Assembly (NCBI GenBank): GCA_017562135.1
Contig: QEYB01000406.1
Coordinates: 62,001 to 126,000, forward strand
Direction of reading: 5' to 3'
Length of the DNA stretch: 64,000 nucleotides
Source: Dipylidium caninum
Lineage: Eukaryota; Platyhelminthes; Cestoda; Cyclophyllidea; Dipylidiidae
Positions 48,401 through 62,200 of the stretch are shown piece after piece. How positions within the stretch are numbered: position 1 is the first letter of the stretch; each line of letters opens with the position of its first letter. Position numbers and translations under genes: made by a program. Under the pieces are notes generated by a model. It did no database searches. It was not told the origin of the DNA and saw only the letters and a list, made by a program, of their open reading frames with translations.

Positions 48401-51400
48401 GTCTCAGTTATTTTCTAAGACAATCGTCCGGGCGCGATGCTTGGGTCAAGCGACTTGTTGCGCTTTCGGACGTCAGATCTACCAGGTTGTCAGCTTCTAG
48501 TAATTAAAATGTGAACACTGTATGGAGCAATTCAGGCCTCCTTCCCTTGAGGACGTCTCAATGAGGACGCCGATCGGTGCCACCTCACTACTCACTTCTT
48601 TTTTGTCGACCACTCCCCTTTGGATTTATTTAAGCTCTTTCCAGGAAGTTTTCTTTGTTAAAAAGAGGTCGCTTTGACAAGTGTTCCGAATCTCCATGTC
48701 TCAGCGGTACATCTGCGTTGCCGTGGTTTTGCCCGCATCTGCGACATTTTGCACTGCAAATGCTCGGAGATTGGGAAAATATATCACAGGATTCCCGAAA
48801 TTCCTTAAGACCCTCCGCACTCTACGTTGCGTGGACACTTAGTGCAGGCAAAATTCCCTCATTTTATCGCGAGTACAGTCTTCTATTTTGACTGTTCAAG
48901 TAGAAATTCAGTGAGAAGTACGTCATAAGTCACCTGCCGACGTGGATGAGATCACCGCAATTTTGGTGTGCTTCTCCAATGAAGCGCCGCCCCTCTAAAT
49001 TGTTTTAAGGGAGGTGGATTTCACAGTACACTCGGCAACTTCACTCATATAGCTTTAATCAGGACAGACGCTGCACCCGACCGAAGCTGCTACAAGCTAA
49101 CAATTTGTCAAATTTACTGCCCATCCACCCTTAGATACGTGATCTAAGACCTGAAGATGTGGCATGCCCCGTGGAGGTTGAGAAGGTGAACGTGGAACAT
49201 TCAGTCTCGCTACCACCTCATCAAACTCTAGAGTTCTCCATCTCACACAGAGAAGTTCACAACTTGATCCAACATCTGCCACTGAAAGGTTCAAGTAAAT
49301 GCGCAAGAATTTCTTCAAGATGAGTGATTACCGCAATCTTACGAAACTATTTTTTTAATAAATCACTTCTTTATCGTCTACTTATAATACTATCCTAGGA
49401 GAGGCTTTGGAAACAGTCAAGTGGAGTAAATTTACACTTTCTCTATCATCCTTGTATCTCCCACCAGACCAGTAGATCATAAATGCTGTTTCCCACCTCA
49501 AGGCGGTTGCAATGCCTTCGAAAGGAAGTAGTTGAGTCCACGACTGACGTCGCCTCCTCGCGTGGTGCGTAGAGACGTTCGACACCTTTGGGGCCTTAAG
49601 TCTTCCCACTAACAGGATGAGTACCGCCTAAAGCCCGGGAAACCCATTAGGAGAGGGCATTTAACAAGTGTTGCTTCCTCAACTCGCCCTCAATTTCCAT
49701 TTTATCTGCCTTTTCTAAATTCATTTATCTACTCCGAGGGGATACTCAAGTCAGTCTTTTGTTTTTTCCTCTTTCTGTCATTGCAGCCTGTTTTTCCTAG
49801 TTAACTCGACTTCATGAGACTTAGGAGGGGGTGTCGGTGATGAAAATTAATACTAAGCTAAGAGCAGATTGTTGGGCAGGCCAGTCGCTCCGCTTCCATT
49901 TCCCCAAGCTAAGTTTTAGTGGCCACCACTTAGAATGCGAAGCCTAATTGCCCTGATGTGGTGTTTATCCCTCTCATCCCTTCCTCGTCTCCACCACCTT
50001 CGGAGCAGAAGAAATGGCAACGTCAATCCATGCACTGGCAACACCTCAACCGGACGGTTCTTACTCCACCGTAAATTAGTTGGGCTGTTTAAACACTTGC
50101 CTTAAGACCGTCATGGTGGCTTGCGACAAAAGTAACCGGAGATGTTATAATACGAGATAAATTTATGCAGAAAACGACATCAGACTCATCGTAGAGACAG
50201 AAAATAGTTGGCATACTAAAAATATCGTTAACTATGTTTCCCACCTCAAGAAGTTCTCGCAATCACTGTGAAGCAGAAACATGCTATTTAGGCAGAGAAC
50301 GACAGTTCCCTCCTTTTTGACTTGTTTTTTCGCGAAAAGTATTGCTTATTTAGCTGCAAAAAGGTTTCTCAAAATAAATAGAATTGCACTAAACTCACCA
50401 GCTTTCCCATTCTCAGGCTACTTTGGTGTGCGATGAAGGCTCTGGATATCACACGAGCCAAATTTGGGGCATGGTTCCTTCCCATGGAAATCGACTTCAC
50501 CTTAATTATTATCTGTCATGTTGAGCGAGAATTCTCCCATTTCGGGAGGCTCCGCGAGTACAAAGTTTCGCGGCTCGCTCCGCCACCCGTTCGCCTCCCT
50601 CCCCCCCCCTTCGACTTGCACCTCCTCCTTTCAGGTAACTGAGTCGGGCGAGGCATTCAGTCTCAACTGCCTGTCATCTCCCCGCCCCTTTCCACTCCAA
50701 AGCCCGTTTTAACAACCCTTAGGTCGAACATCAGAGCCTATCTGCCACCCACTCTTCTCCTAACAGTAATTATTTAGGGACTGTCATAAAGTGTCCCCAT
50801 CGTTAGCCATTTTGGCTAATTGAAGGGAAAGTGAAGGCGACAACAAAAACAGTCGACAGGGGAGCAAGTCATTTTAGGAAACTTATTTGATAACGCGGAT
50901 CATCAAGGTGAAATATGCGACAAGGTGTACTTCTCCCCATGACTTCGCATTCGAGCCCATTCCCATGTGAATAAATTTGGCGTAACGATGAGATCTTCCA
51001 AAAGTCTGTCTTGCTTTTGCTGTTAAAGATGTCAACATCTGTTCCCGTTGCAAATAACATCATTATAACACACTCCCACCAAGCTGTCAACTCTGATATC
51101 CCATGAGCGTTAGAAAAGTTCGGATAGTTCATGATTTAATCGCATCGCAATAATAAACACTGCTAAAAGGCCTCGTGGTTCACCCCTTAGATCTGGAGAG
51201 CTACGGACAATGGAGTAATTTTCACCTTGTCCAACGCAATCATGATGCGCTCACGATCCGCTCACACCAAATGGAATAGTACGCCGTCCACGGATGGCAT
51301 CGAGCACATCCATGGCGCCGAGTGGGCGGAGGACCACCGAGCGTGGGAAACCATCCCTTTCCTCAGGGTCACAAGGCAGCCACCCATCGAGTCCCATTGC

Positions 51401-52131
51401 CAGCTGCCCCCTCATAAGTCGATCCGATTGAGCCTGCCACAAAATGCCATGTTGTCATGTGAGATGAGTAGACTTTATGTGAGCTAAAGAGGTAGTGGTG
51501 GGGCGAGTGGGTGCATAGGCCATGCTTGGATTGATGGGATGTGAGTTAACCATTCTGTTCGGGTGGAGGTGTGAGGTAACAAATCGCCAAAATGCGGCAA
51601 ACAACTACTGCATAATTCATCAAACACCTCGCCAAGTATTCATCTCTATCATGAGAGCATGTAAAGAAGCAGGACGCGAGTTTTTTAGCTTGCCATACAA
51701 CAACTACCAGCTCCATCTCAGGACAAGTAACTCGGAATTTGAGCAGTCCGGTGAGAGCTAACCCAAACGCGCATGCCTCTCCTGTGTGCGTCCGCACCTC
51801 AAATGTTTGATAATAACAAGTTCAAGTGATCAGAAACGCCAATCACTTCATTAAAATTGTTAAAACGAACTCTAACAGGCAACGCGTTTTTCTCCACATT
51901 GTTCGTGGAGGTCGGAATTAGTGTGCGAATAAAAGGAGCAATAAAAGGAAGGACAATTTAAAACTCACCCGAATACCTTGTGTGTCCTCCTCGTCGAAGG
52001 CGCCTATTTCGAAGGCGTCAGCGGCATTCACCTCACCCTGGGGCGGAATCAACGGCGGTCTTAGTCGTTGACGCTTCGCTAGTTCCCAGTCCACATTTGA
52101 GAGAAACGAATGTGTCATCAATTCCTCTGAT
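39493..52131 (-). CDS. GRK2: GRK2/3-type G-protein-coupled receptor kinase, C-terminal four exons (5' partial)
   Basis: Exons 52131-51969, 47099-46569, 44877-44761 and 40041-39493 join in frame to give 452 aa. Exon 1 carries the kinase C-tail ([30 protein letters not shown]), near identical to vertebrate GRK2. Exon 2 continues with the RGS-box terminal helices ([19 protein letters not shown]), a Ser/Thr-rich insert of about 60 residues, and the first PH strands ([20 protein letters not shown]). Exon 3 gives the PH core ([13 protein letters not shown]). Exon 4 gives the PH C-terminal helix that in GRK2 contacts G-beta-gamma ([14 protein letters not shown]), then about 145 residues of proline-rich tail ending GYHYKQV. 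Known role: phosphorylation of active GPCRs at the membrane, recruited by G-beta-gamma and lipid. The kinase and N-terminal exons were not found to the right and presumably lie outside. Introns are 4869, 1691 and 4719 nt. The exon 4 acceptor (TTTATGTAAG) is weak but fits phase and homology. Confidence 0.9.
40042..44760. other. GRK intron (between PH core and PH helix exons)
   Basis: Nothing recognisable. A plus-strand open segment at 44083-44190 has a strong acceptor (GGATAGTTTTCAG) and a GTGAGT donor, but at 35 codons it could be chance. Confidence 0.4.
47100..51968. other. GRK intron (between kinase-tail and RGS/PH exons)
   Basis: Non-coding as far as I can see. A short splice-bounded minus-strand segment (around 50440-50397) is open in one frame but cannot belong to the GRK chain, whose flanking exons already join in phase 0. 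Confidence 0.45.
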
Positions 52132-53739
52132 CTATTAAAATAGACGTATAACGTTTAGACCTTTCATTCTATCCTAAATTTCTACACAAAAGGTGTGGCC
52201 GCGGGTCATGAAGCTTCAGCAGATCCTATGGAGGCCACTGCGTGAAGAGTGTAACATCTAAGGAGTGGAAGGGCATCGGTGACGACCACCCATCACCCTG
52301 ACGTTCAAGTGAATGAGAATTGGAGGAGAAGCACCCGAACCTTGCCTTCTCAATTTTCACCACTTGTACGCATCTGCCTATAAGGCCAATTTTGTGGCAC
52401 AGAAATTATCTCAACTTGAATCCACTTGCTAATTCATTTTACATAAACTTTAGTGTGCGAGCGACTGTGCTAAGATGCCATCCAAAGGTTCTCTTTCCAA
52501 CTAGGTTAGAGTTGTCTGACCAAAAAAGTTTCTAACTAGTAATTTTGCTTTTTAACAAGGAGATGTTCCTTCTTACTCGCTTTTACCAGAGAAGTGGAGG
52601 AAGAAGAAAAGTGAAATTAACCTGACGACAGGACCAATGCCTAGTATGTTGAAGGAGAGTTGATCACTTCGATTCTGAAGACGAGGAACTAGCTTAAACT
52701 GCTCCCCAAAGAGGTGGCTTCACCCTAAAGAATGCAAAAATGACGAGAGGAGAACTATCCCACCTAGACAAATTCGTAGTTTCGCTTTGAGTTCCAAGAT
52801 CCCGTAAACGGAGAGATTTGGCGGACCCAGAAGTTTAGAAAGAACCTAACCTCTATGCATAAACCCATCGTTCACGATTCCGCCTTTCAGGGAGTTTATT
52901 CCATCCGGAAAGGCTAGCGACTTTGTTGCGGATCTACGTCCTTACGAGGTCTCATTCACTGAAATCCCCAAGCCAAGTACTTTCCTAGAACCCAAACAAC
53001 GGAAGTGGCGTCGCAGCATTTCAGTCAACCAATTGTGCTTTGACAAGGTCACGCCTTACCCTCCTCATTGCCGGTAGAACACTTTAGGGAGTGTTTTTTG
53101 AGCCCTCAAACCGAGGATTATTAAACTATGCGTGGCACCAGTCTGTAAACCGGAGTTTAAGTTAGCATAAAAAAGTCTTGGTGACGTCAAGACCTCATGC
53201 TTCGAGGTTGAGCCCCTTTCAAGTGTCAAGGGAACCTAATTGTCCCGTTGAAAAATTATTTCACCTGGCACCTTTGTTGACAATTTGTCTTGGACTTCAA
53301 TCGCTCTTCGTCCGCTGCTAAAAAAAGGCGTCGGTAGGTGCCGTCTTGAGTGCAGATGAGCTATTTTATGGTACTAGCATTTCCTACCGTAACAGAGAGG
53401 AAGTGCTCCTGTTTATTGTGTTTCCTCACAGTCCTTCGTTGTCAGTTAGAAAGGAGGGTAAATCGGAACCTTCATCTCCCAACCGAATGGTAGGTAGCCA
53501 GGCAGAAAAGATGGTGGACGAGTGCGTGGGTAGGAGCTAATACATGCTGGTACGTGGGTACGTAGGTAACCACAGCTGTTGCCTCTCCTGAAGAAAATCG
53601 ACCACGCCGGGGAGGATATTTTCCCGTTTTCCCATACTCCATATGTCTTGCCATTTAAAAATATGAGAGAAAGTTTATACTAATGCGGAGAAGAATTTTG
53701 AGGGGCTCGTGGCTCTGCGGCTGAGAGTTTCCACCCCAC

Positions 53740-53958
53740 CTGAGGATGCGCTTGCGATACAATCTGGCTCGTGGTGTGCACGCACATCTTTGTGCGGGTC
53801 ACGTGGTGGGTACCGAAGAGGGAGTCGGCCGAGGAGGGCCGAAAGCTGCCTTTGTATATGGGTTTGACAGTAAACATGTCAAGGGAGCACCATCCCAGTT
53901 GGCGATACCCTCCGCCAGAAGGTTGCACTCCGACAAGCGTCTTCGCCTCCATTTGCAC
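53740..53958 (-). CDS. possible first coding exon, unrecognised
   Basis: From an ATG (53952) with an in-frame stop just upstream, the frame runs 71 codons to a CAG|GTGGGG donor at 53740. The text (GGGYRQLGWCSLDMFTVKP) has the look of a beta-rich domain. A frame can be drawn past the donor to 53680, so the end is uncertain. It sits between the last GRK exon found and any upstream GRK exons, on the same strand, so it would be a nested or separate gene. No family assigned. Confidence 0.2.
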
Positions 53959-56201
53959 GAATTTTTAGTTTAATGGATAACTAATACAAGCTATTCCGAA
54001 TGGCGGAGGTTTATTTTGTGTAAACTGACTTGAAAGCATGTTTATCCAAACTCGCCCACATTAATTATTTCGAATGGGAATAAAGATGGGGCTGGTGGGT
54101 GAGAAAGTTGGATGAGTTCGCGTAATTCATTGGCTAACGACGCTTAACATCTCACTTTTTTGCCAGAAAAATGCTCAGTTGAGGAGAAGAAGACACCACT
54201 TCTTTCCTCTCGCAGACGAAACTCCGATGATGTACTAATAGGAGGAATTTGCCCAAGAAAGTGTTTGACCTTTCACCTGGTTTACGTCCCTTAGGGAAAA
54301 GGGGGCTGATGTTGACCATTAGATGGATTTGGGCGATCCAGAGGCTTGGTAATTCCCCAAAATAATGTTTTAAGATGCCACTTAGAGAGTAAAACGTCTT
54401 TTATTATCATACTTAAAGTAGGAGGGTAAGTTATGCCGGCAGCCGTGAGTTATCAAAGAGTTTGAGCACGAAGTGACCAGGGGGAACGACGCACTCTCTC
54501 GCCTCTTTGCTTCAAAAAGTTTCTTCTAGCCTCCACGATCTATTGGGATTCAACATAGGCAAGCTCTCTTCGGGAACCTGAGGTTCTTTTCCCCCTCATA
54601 CTAGGGTTTCCTCCACACTTTCCAATCTTACATGGAAGCTGAGGCTTTCTTTTATCAGAGGTTTGGATGCCTGAGAAGTTAATGAGGGATAAAGGATGTT
54701 CTTGCGAACATCACAGATGAGAGGCCACCATCGAAATATGCGCATGCTCTGTCTGGAGTTAGGCGAAATTCTAACATCTCGCCTGTCCAATTCAACGAGA
54801 CTTAAACTTCACAGATCCGACCTACCACAGACGTGGAGGTGAGTTTATGAATGTTGCAGGTTTTTTTTTGAATGCTGCTGGGAATCGCCGGTAAAGTCAA
54901 ATCCACTGGCAACACTCGAGGAGAATGTGCATTTACCAAAAATTGTTACCGATTTTGCATCTGTACGGAGGCAGGCCATTGTCATCACCTGTGTCGATGA
55001 TGCCTGATCAGCTGTGATTCGTCTCAGGGTTTACTACCAATCTTTGACGGTGGGTTGCCTCAAATCGCGTATTACATCCAGGCTGACCAAGGCAACGAGC
55101 AGACATGCGCCTGCGAGAGATTTCCCATGCACAGGTGGCAACACTCTTATTTCCTTTCGATTTCGAGGTTAGCCTCACTTTAAGTGTTTCATGTTACTTT
55201 TACACCTTTGCCCATAATCACGGCGTGTCACATCTCACTGCACGTATTTCCTTGGTTTGAGCAAAGAACAACCTCTCCAAACAGGGACAGGAGAATCGAA
55301 ATTTAGCCAAATTTGTGCTCGCCTGGGGCGTCTTAACTTATAATCTCGAGGTAATCTAGAACGATGGGAAGAAGCATTGCATCTCGTGTGAGTGGTGATG
55401 AAAATGTGAAGGGTCATGGCCCCGTAGTCCGGCGGGTGTGGGAGCTTGGGAGACCACCGGTGCCCACTGGCACAGATACGATGCCTCAAAATATCTGCCG
55501 CACGAAATCGCTGGGAATTTACTTTCAAATATTGTGCGAATTAAATCGCTGTTTCGGCAATTGGATGCAATAACCCCAACTAGAAGCCTACTGTCTATCG
55601 TTCTGATCTTAATTCCATAATGCCGCACAAAGAAAAAGGTATTGGTGCTGTTTTCTCCTAACAGGAGCAAGTCTAGCCACTGTCTGGAATGCATAAACAT
55701 GCAATTTCATATTTGGCACAAGAGGTACCATTTTGAAGTAGAATTGTCATTGATATTTGGGTCCGTCGGCAGTTCGATCCTTTGAAAGGGACAGAAACAT
55801 TTCATCTGGTTCTATTTGAGCTATAATTGTGGCCACTTTCGGCGCCATCAATCCGCAACACTATGAAGACGGATAAGATGGCACCATATCATCTAAATAC
55901 TCGGAATTCGTGACCTTGTAAATATGAAGCTTTTTGTTGAGAGGCTCGTCGGTGATTGTTCGGTATGGATGAACTGAACCTCGTCTTATGCTTTAAGAAA
56001 AAGCACGTCGAGTGAAAGTACAGTACTTCGGCAATTTCTTATTGCGTCCACCAAGACGGCACTTCCGTGGCGACGGATTGCTCTATGTAACCAGACAGTG
56101 AAGGTGAAGGGACTCAGAACTGAAGGTCAACGTCATGCTCAGTTAACCTAATCACTCCTCCTTTCCTGAGATAGACAAGAGGACGGTAACAGGGAACTTA
56201 C

Positions 56202-56287
56202 CCTTGGCCTTGACAGCCCAGTCGAACTTCGATGTTGGTTTGGAGGAGACCAATGAGGAAAACCCTTCGTCGCATCACCAAAGGCTT
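56202..56287 (-). CDS. candidate internal exon, unrecognised
   Basis: An 86-nt open segment with a good acceptor (GCTCCAAATCCCAG) and a strong donor (CAAGG|GTAAGT). It reads KPLVMRRRVFLIGLLQTNIE and continues to a GCQGQG end, in phase 2. The alternating hydrophobic pattern suggests a beta strand-rich or signal-anchor segment. No partner exon with matching phase was identified, so this remains a candidate. Confidence 0.25.
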
Positions 56288-59200
56288 CTGGGATTTGGAG
56301 CACCTAAAGGATGCAGACTTTCAGGCGTGAATGTTCAAGTATTTTTACACCCATCTCCTGGATTTCTGTAAACACCTTCGTGTTATGGCTGACGGGCCAT
56401 GCTACCTGCTTTCTGGATCCTCTTAATTCTGGCACTAAATCGCCTCCTATATAAGTTTACTACCCCGTGGATGGTTTGGATTGTTACATTTGTACCAGGA
56501 GTGGAAAAGGCAACTCATCCAAATAAAAAAGGCGGAAATCTAACCGAAATGATAAAAAAACTGGTGCTTGTTTAGTGTGGATGTACTTGTGTTGAAAAAG
56601 CTGAGGGACTGGACGGGGACAACCTAATGGAAGGAGGACGTTCGGTGTCTGAGAGTCCCACTTAGAATGCATAAAGAAATAAGTTGTTCTTTTCTTCCAG
56701 ACTTTCTTCTTTACAGGAGGAAAGAACTTTTCTTCCCTTAATGAGGCATGTTTCATGAACAATGCAAGGAAAAAGACGGATTATTTGGAAGGGAAAAAAC
56801 AAAAGTCCACACCTCTCTTTATTTCCCACTCAAATGGTATTTCGGTAGAATTCATGAAGTAGATCAGTTTTAGGTCAAGGAAGTACGTGGAAAGCTGGGA
56901 AGGAGTCGACATCACTCCAGGGAACACTGTCCAAGACAAAATAATCAACTTAAAGAACTCAACATCTTCCGGACCCGTGAACTTGTCGCGACTGATGAAT
57001 CTCACATTTAAACGCGAAAGGTGTGAATATACAGTTAGAGGACCATTCTGTACATAGCCAAATATATGTTGGAAAGAAGATATCTCGGAAAAGGGGAGAA
57101 GACTTGTTTGAACTTATGCCTGAAGGCAAGATCTCCAGGGAAATGTCGCCTGAGTTGCATGAAAATTGATTTGCCGAAGTGTTACACTCCACCGCACCGA
57201 GAAATGAAAGACGTTTCCCGCAGTCCACCCCCTGTTTGTTTGTGTGGGCACAGTCTGACTGTGATTCATGCCATCAGTCGTAAAGGTCATGAATGCCGCA
57301 TGCCCCATTCGTGTACAAATGCCTGAGAGGGAGACTGACGATCGGCACTTTACGTCCTCGGATAGTGGAGGAATTCGTTAAACACGAAGTGTCAAACCTC
57401 TCCTATTTTGGCTTCCTCTCTTCTTGTCGAATTCGCCTTTGATGACTTCGTTACTGCGCGATCCCCGTTTATCTGTCCATCCTCCAACCTCTTTATGCTA
57501 TTGTGCTGGTGGATCTACTCGGAAAATATGCACATTGCAGGTCTAAAACGGAATCACGTGAGATGACGCCTTCGTACCTAAAGGAATTTGGGTAAATGGC
57601 ATTCCGTGTGTGTGCACGTATGATGAACCGACTTTTTCATGCGTCTCTAGGCGCCTTTAGGGAATGCTGTCTTTCTATGGTATAAGAAGTTTTATTTTAA
57701 TTTTGCATGAAGTGGCAAAGACTTCTTTTTACCCTCTCGAGAGTCCGTCGCCATCTCCGCCCTCTCCCGCCTCCCTTGTCCTGGCCTGTGAATTTGGCTT
57801 GAGCCAGACATTAGACGAACTCCACCGTCAGCCACGATGGCACCCCAAAAAGGACTCGCTAAGTACTCCAGCCTCGGTTTGCGTGCCAATGTGATTTGAG
57901 TCAAGAGGGTGGACGAAAAGCCAAAAGGGTTGAAAAGTTCATAAACAGTAGGATTTATTTAAAAAACCGCTATTTTTCCTCCTCAGTCGTACTTCGGCAA
58001 CCGGACACCTTGTTAGTACATTTAGAGACATTAAATGAATGCATTTAGGATGGGAGAACAGTAAAGACAGATAATAATAGGTAAGATTGTAACCTCTCCT
58101 CCTCGTCCTCCTCTCTTTTCCTCCGCCTCTACTACCGTCTCCCCAAGACAATGTCATAGAAATCAAAAGGCAGACTACTAAGAGGAATGTTTTTAAAAAC
58201 TCTTTTTTGACGGGACGGAGACAACTGGCATGATTAGAAAAACTAAATTTCTTGACCAAAAGAGATTTTCTGTCATTCGTGGACACTTTATAGCCCATGT
58301 AAAGGTGAATTCTCGTGTCCATGAGGATAGTCAAACAAGGCACGATCAAAATTATCTTTTAAACGTTTTTCCAATGTTTCTCTAAATGCCAATCACTTTT
58401 CCCTCAGCATCTATGCAGACAAATGCATCTTGAGGAGAGTACGGAATGGATCTCAATGGAGGTAGAACTCCAACGTACTCAGAATTTCCCACCTTTCTGT
58501 GCACCTTCAAATGAGGCCAAGAGGCGCGTGAGTATCCGCCTTAAAACTGCCTCCATCTCAACATAGTCGCATTTTATGACGGTCACATGTTAATCAAAAC
58601 TGAAGTATAAGTGATCGGATGAAGGGAATCATTTCCTTTCAACCGGCGATGTAATTTTGGCGTAGAGTGGGCTTGTATGCTCACTTAGGCAGTCAATTCA
58701 TTGAGATTCTTATTTTCTACAGCTGCCACTGTCGCATCGTCCAGAATGAAGTTCGTCCGCATCATCCGAATAGGGTTTATAGCGACACCTAAAGGAACTC
58801 CAACTTACCGTTTTACTATCTTTTCTAATTACGGTTAATTTAAAGGCGAACGGGACCGCATGAAGGAAGAAATAAATGTCTTCCAAGTATGAACAAAAGT
58901 ATTTCAAGTGAAAGAAATCAAATTGAGAGCTGTGACCGATCATTCCTTTGGCGAATCCTCTGAAATCCCGATCAAAAAGTCATTCAATCCATTAATTTTA
59001 CTGCATTCTAAGCCAGAATACCTCTTTCGAGATCCTCCAACCAGTAACTGCTCGATTTCATTCCAAAGGTAGAATTTACGGTTATGGGGAACGTCCCGTT
59101 GTCCCCTAAAACCCACTCTAATCACTCCGTTTGGGGCGCCGAGCACATCTATTACAGCAGCGTTGTAGCTCACTCTTCTTCTAGTCGAAGTCCTCTCATT

Positions 59201-62200
59201 TGATCCATCATTTGGGAGGTTAGTAGGTAGTCTGTTGCATGCTGCCTCCATTCTCGCCCATCCTTGGTCTCATTCGCTTGATTCAAATTTCCCATGTGGT
59301 AGGCTCTGGCAACCTCATTAACCACACACCGGCTCTATGCTACGGGCTGGACATGTGGCCCGGGACATGTGTTTTAGTTCACAAACCTGACTTCTCGGCC
59401 CACGGTAATTTCCCATATTCGGCGGCGGCATGACGGGATGCCCGAAGCTGCCCATCAAGAAGACTTTAAACCCTTTTTACAGCTAAATTTCACACTTTAA
59501 TCACAAGTCTTCGGTCACGAGCGGGTGCTGTAACGAAAATCTGTGCTAAGACGGAATATGCCCATAAAGTGTGACCGAGGAAAGGAAATCTTATCCATGC
59601 AGTAAAATAGTTTTTCCTGAAGGGTGAAGCCGGTTTTAGCTGGGTCAGGGGCAAGGAGGTGATGGGTGATGCTGGCGTCAACCACACTTTGAATCGTGTT
59701 TTGGGCGCACATTGGCCTGATGCAAGCGACTTGAAGTACATCTTTCGGAAGGGCAGCTAATCTTCACCAACCCGTGGAGAACTTCATCCGTCCACATTAC
59801 TCGAAATAGCTCTGCAAGTTATGAAACATCCACTCCCGCAGGTTAAGTTATACGCGGGTCAGGATTAGTGAGGTTTACTTCACCATATCCGAAATGTCCA
59901 ACCTCCGGTTATGTCGCATTCATGGTTGATCGAAGGAGCGGTTCGCGAGTCGAGTCCACGGACTTCCGCGATTTAACACCAGACTCTTTCCATTCGGATG
60001 AGAAACAGCCCGAATGAACTGAGACGATGGGTTTTGGTATCAGGAAATAACACTTAAGGGAGAGGGTCTTGTCTGCGGATGGATAAAAGTTCAGAGGCTC
60101 AGTCGAAGCGGGAGCGAAGCAATCCAGTTCAGGCAAATACGTGTATTTGAACCCCACACCTTAATCGGTTTGCGTAGCAGAAGTTAGTTTAAGATTTACG
60201 GGTAAAGGACCGTTGAAATATAAGATAGGAGTGAGTGAAGAACGATGCTTTTTCCTTCCTCACTATGTTCCACTTCCCGAAAACGTTTATATCACCGGAA
60301 GTTAGTATCAAAGAAAGCGTAGAACTTAAAGGTATGATATCATTCGCCGAGAAGTCGGAACCGAACATTTCCTAGTCCTGGGGCGTCCAGTCTGTTTGAA
60401 CAAAAAGGGACCAAGCACAAGGCGAAAACTCCTCGGAAACAAACACAGAAGGAGTCATGAGATACCACTAGTCTTTTGCTTTGTGCCACCGTTGTCTCAT
60501 GGTAATTTTGAGCCCACAGCCTTGCATCGCTGCTCACTCCCCGCTAGCTCCTCCTCCACTCTATCACGATTTGCTATAATCCTGGCAGCACTGTGTAAAG
60601 CAGAAGTAAAGTGGTCTGGCATAAGGGACAATGAAAAGAGGGGGATTTTTTGAATCGGACCCTAAAGTGAGTCGTTGTTGTGTCTGCTACCTGTCATAAA
60701 CTGAATGCTGTTGATGTTTTAACCGGTATCTGCATCTCGCGGTCTGGCGAGTCAGAAGGGACAATCGTCACTTGCTTCTTCAGTCAACTTCCTGGGGGCG
60801 TTGCCGGGAAACGGTATTTAAAGGCAGTGAGGAAATTTGCCTCTTTTGTATTCTCACACTATCAATACTAGCCTTAACAGCGCCCGTTTATTTTACGAGT
60901 TTATTTACTTTACACCAATGATTTCCTTAATTGAGGAAAGCCTATATAAGTATACGAGAAGGGGGAGGGCATCCAAATGTAATCACCGGCTGAAGTCTGA
61001 GGTTTTCGGGTCGACAGCCAAAACGGTCGGGGCATCCAGCCAGTTGCATAAAAGAAAACACTTTCTCCTTTGTAAGAGTTCCGAGTTATCGTGTCGAGTG
61101 AATGGGAAAAGTTTCAGTGCCACCGAACAGAGAGGCGGCCACATTGTGGGTCATTAAATGCACGGGAAAAAAGTAGCTTAGAACAGATCAAATGATATTG
61201 AGAACGGTTATTTGGTCAATGATTAATAATTTATCAGAACTTGGACAAAACACGATTTGATGTCATTAAGTCCAACAATTTGACTCTTGAGGCATATCAC
61301 ACCCCCGTTTCTCCCCGCTTCTCGCGAGTTAAGCTATCTTTTCTGATGCTTCAATCCACCACTGAATTTGACTCGCTCATACACTGTGAAAGAAACTTTA
61401 GTGATGACAATTCTTAAAAAAAAAAGTGTCTTGGAAGGAGAGAGGAAATGAAAGTGAATCTACACTCCGCATTGGCGCCTCTCATCGCCACTTGGAAGGA
61501 GAAATTCTCCATCACTTTGGCCCTACCCACTCGCATTTAAAGCGATTGTAATGAGCCAGGCAACTCGCACTCTAAGATGACATACGGCTTAATTAAGCCC
61601 ATTGCCTCCCCAGTGGGACTAATTGCTAGCGGGCTTATCACTTTCTCCTGCGTCAGTCCCACTAATATTTAATGTTGTGGATGCCCTTTTTGCCGATGCA
61701 ATCAGGAAGCGGATCACGAAGATGGAGTGGGCTCAGGCTCGAGGTTAGAGGCGGAGGAGGTAGAGGGGTGGAGGCAGAAGCTGAAAAAAGGCAAACAGCA
61801 ACGTTGAATTGGATGCGAGACCAAGGATGCATTCGAATGCAGAGTCTTGGACTTGCACTACTTTGTAGAAGCGGATTGAACGGTTGGCTGTACTAAAACG
61901 CTTCACAATAGCCTCTAATGTATTTGCCTGATCAAAGGGATTTAGCACAACAGGGGTGAAGTGGCACTTTGCCAGTCAGCCAGTGAACCGTTGAAAAGAA
62001 ATCACCGACAGAGGGTGGTGAGGATGGAAATACTCTCAAGTGGGGGAAGAATGGAGAATGGTGAACGAAAGCGTTATTTTCCCCTACTAAAGACCGCTTC
62101 ATACCCACTTTGTACATATTATACTACACGGATGGGTACTTTATTGTGGGACAAAGTGGAGACGCACAGTCGAGACGGAGCCTCCGTTAGCCACACCACC

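Noticed and set aside
5474..51528. 17-base identity TGCATAGGCCATGCTTG at 5474 and 51512
   Set aside because: A match of this length is not rare enough in 64 kb, and the similarity ends at once on both sides.
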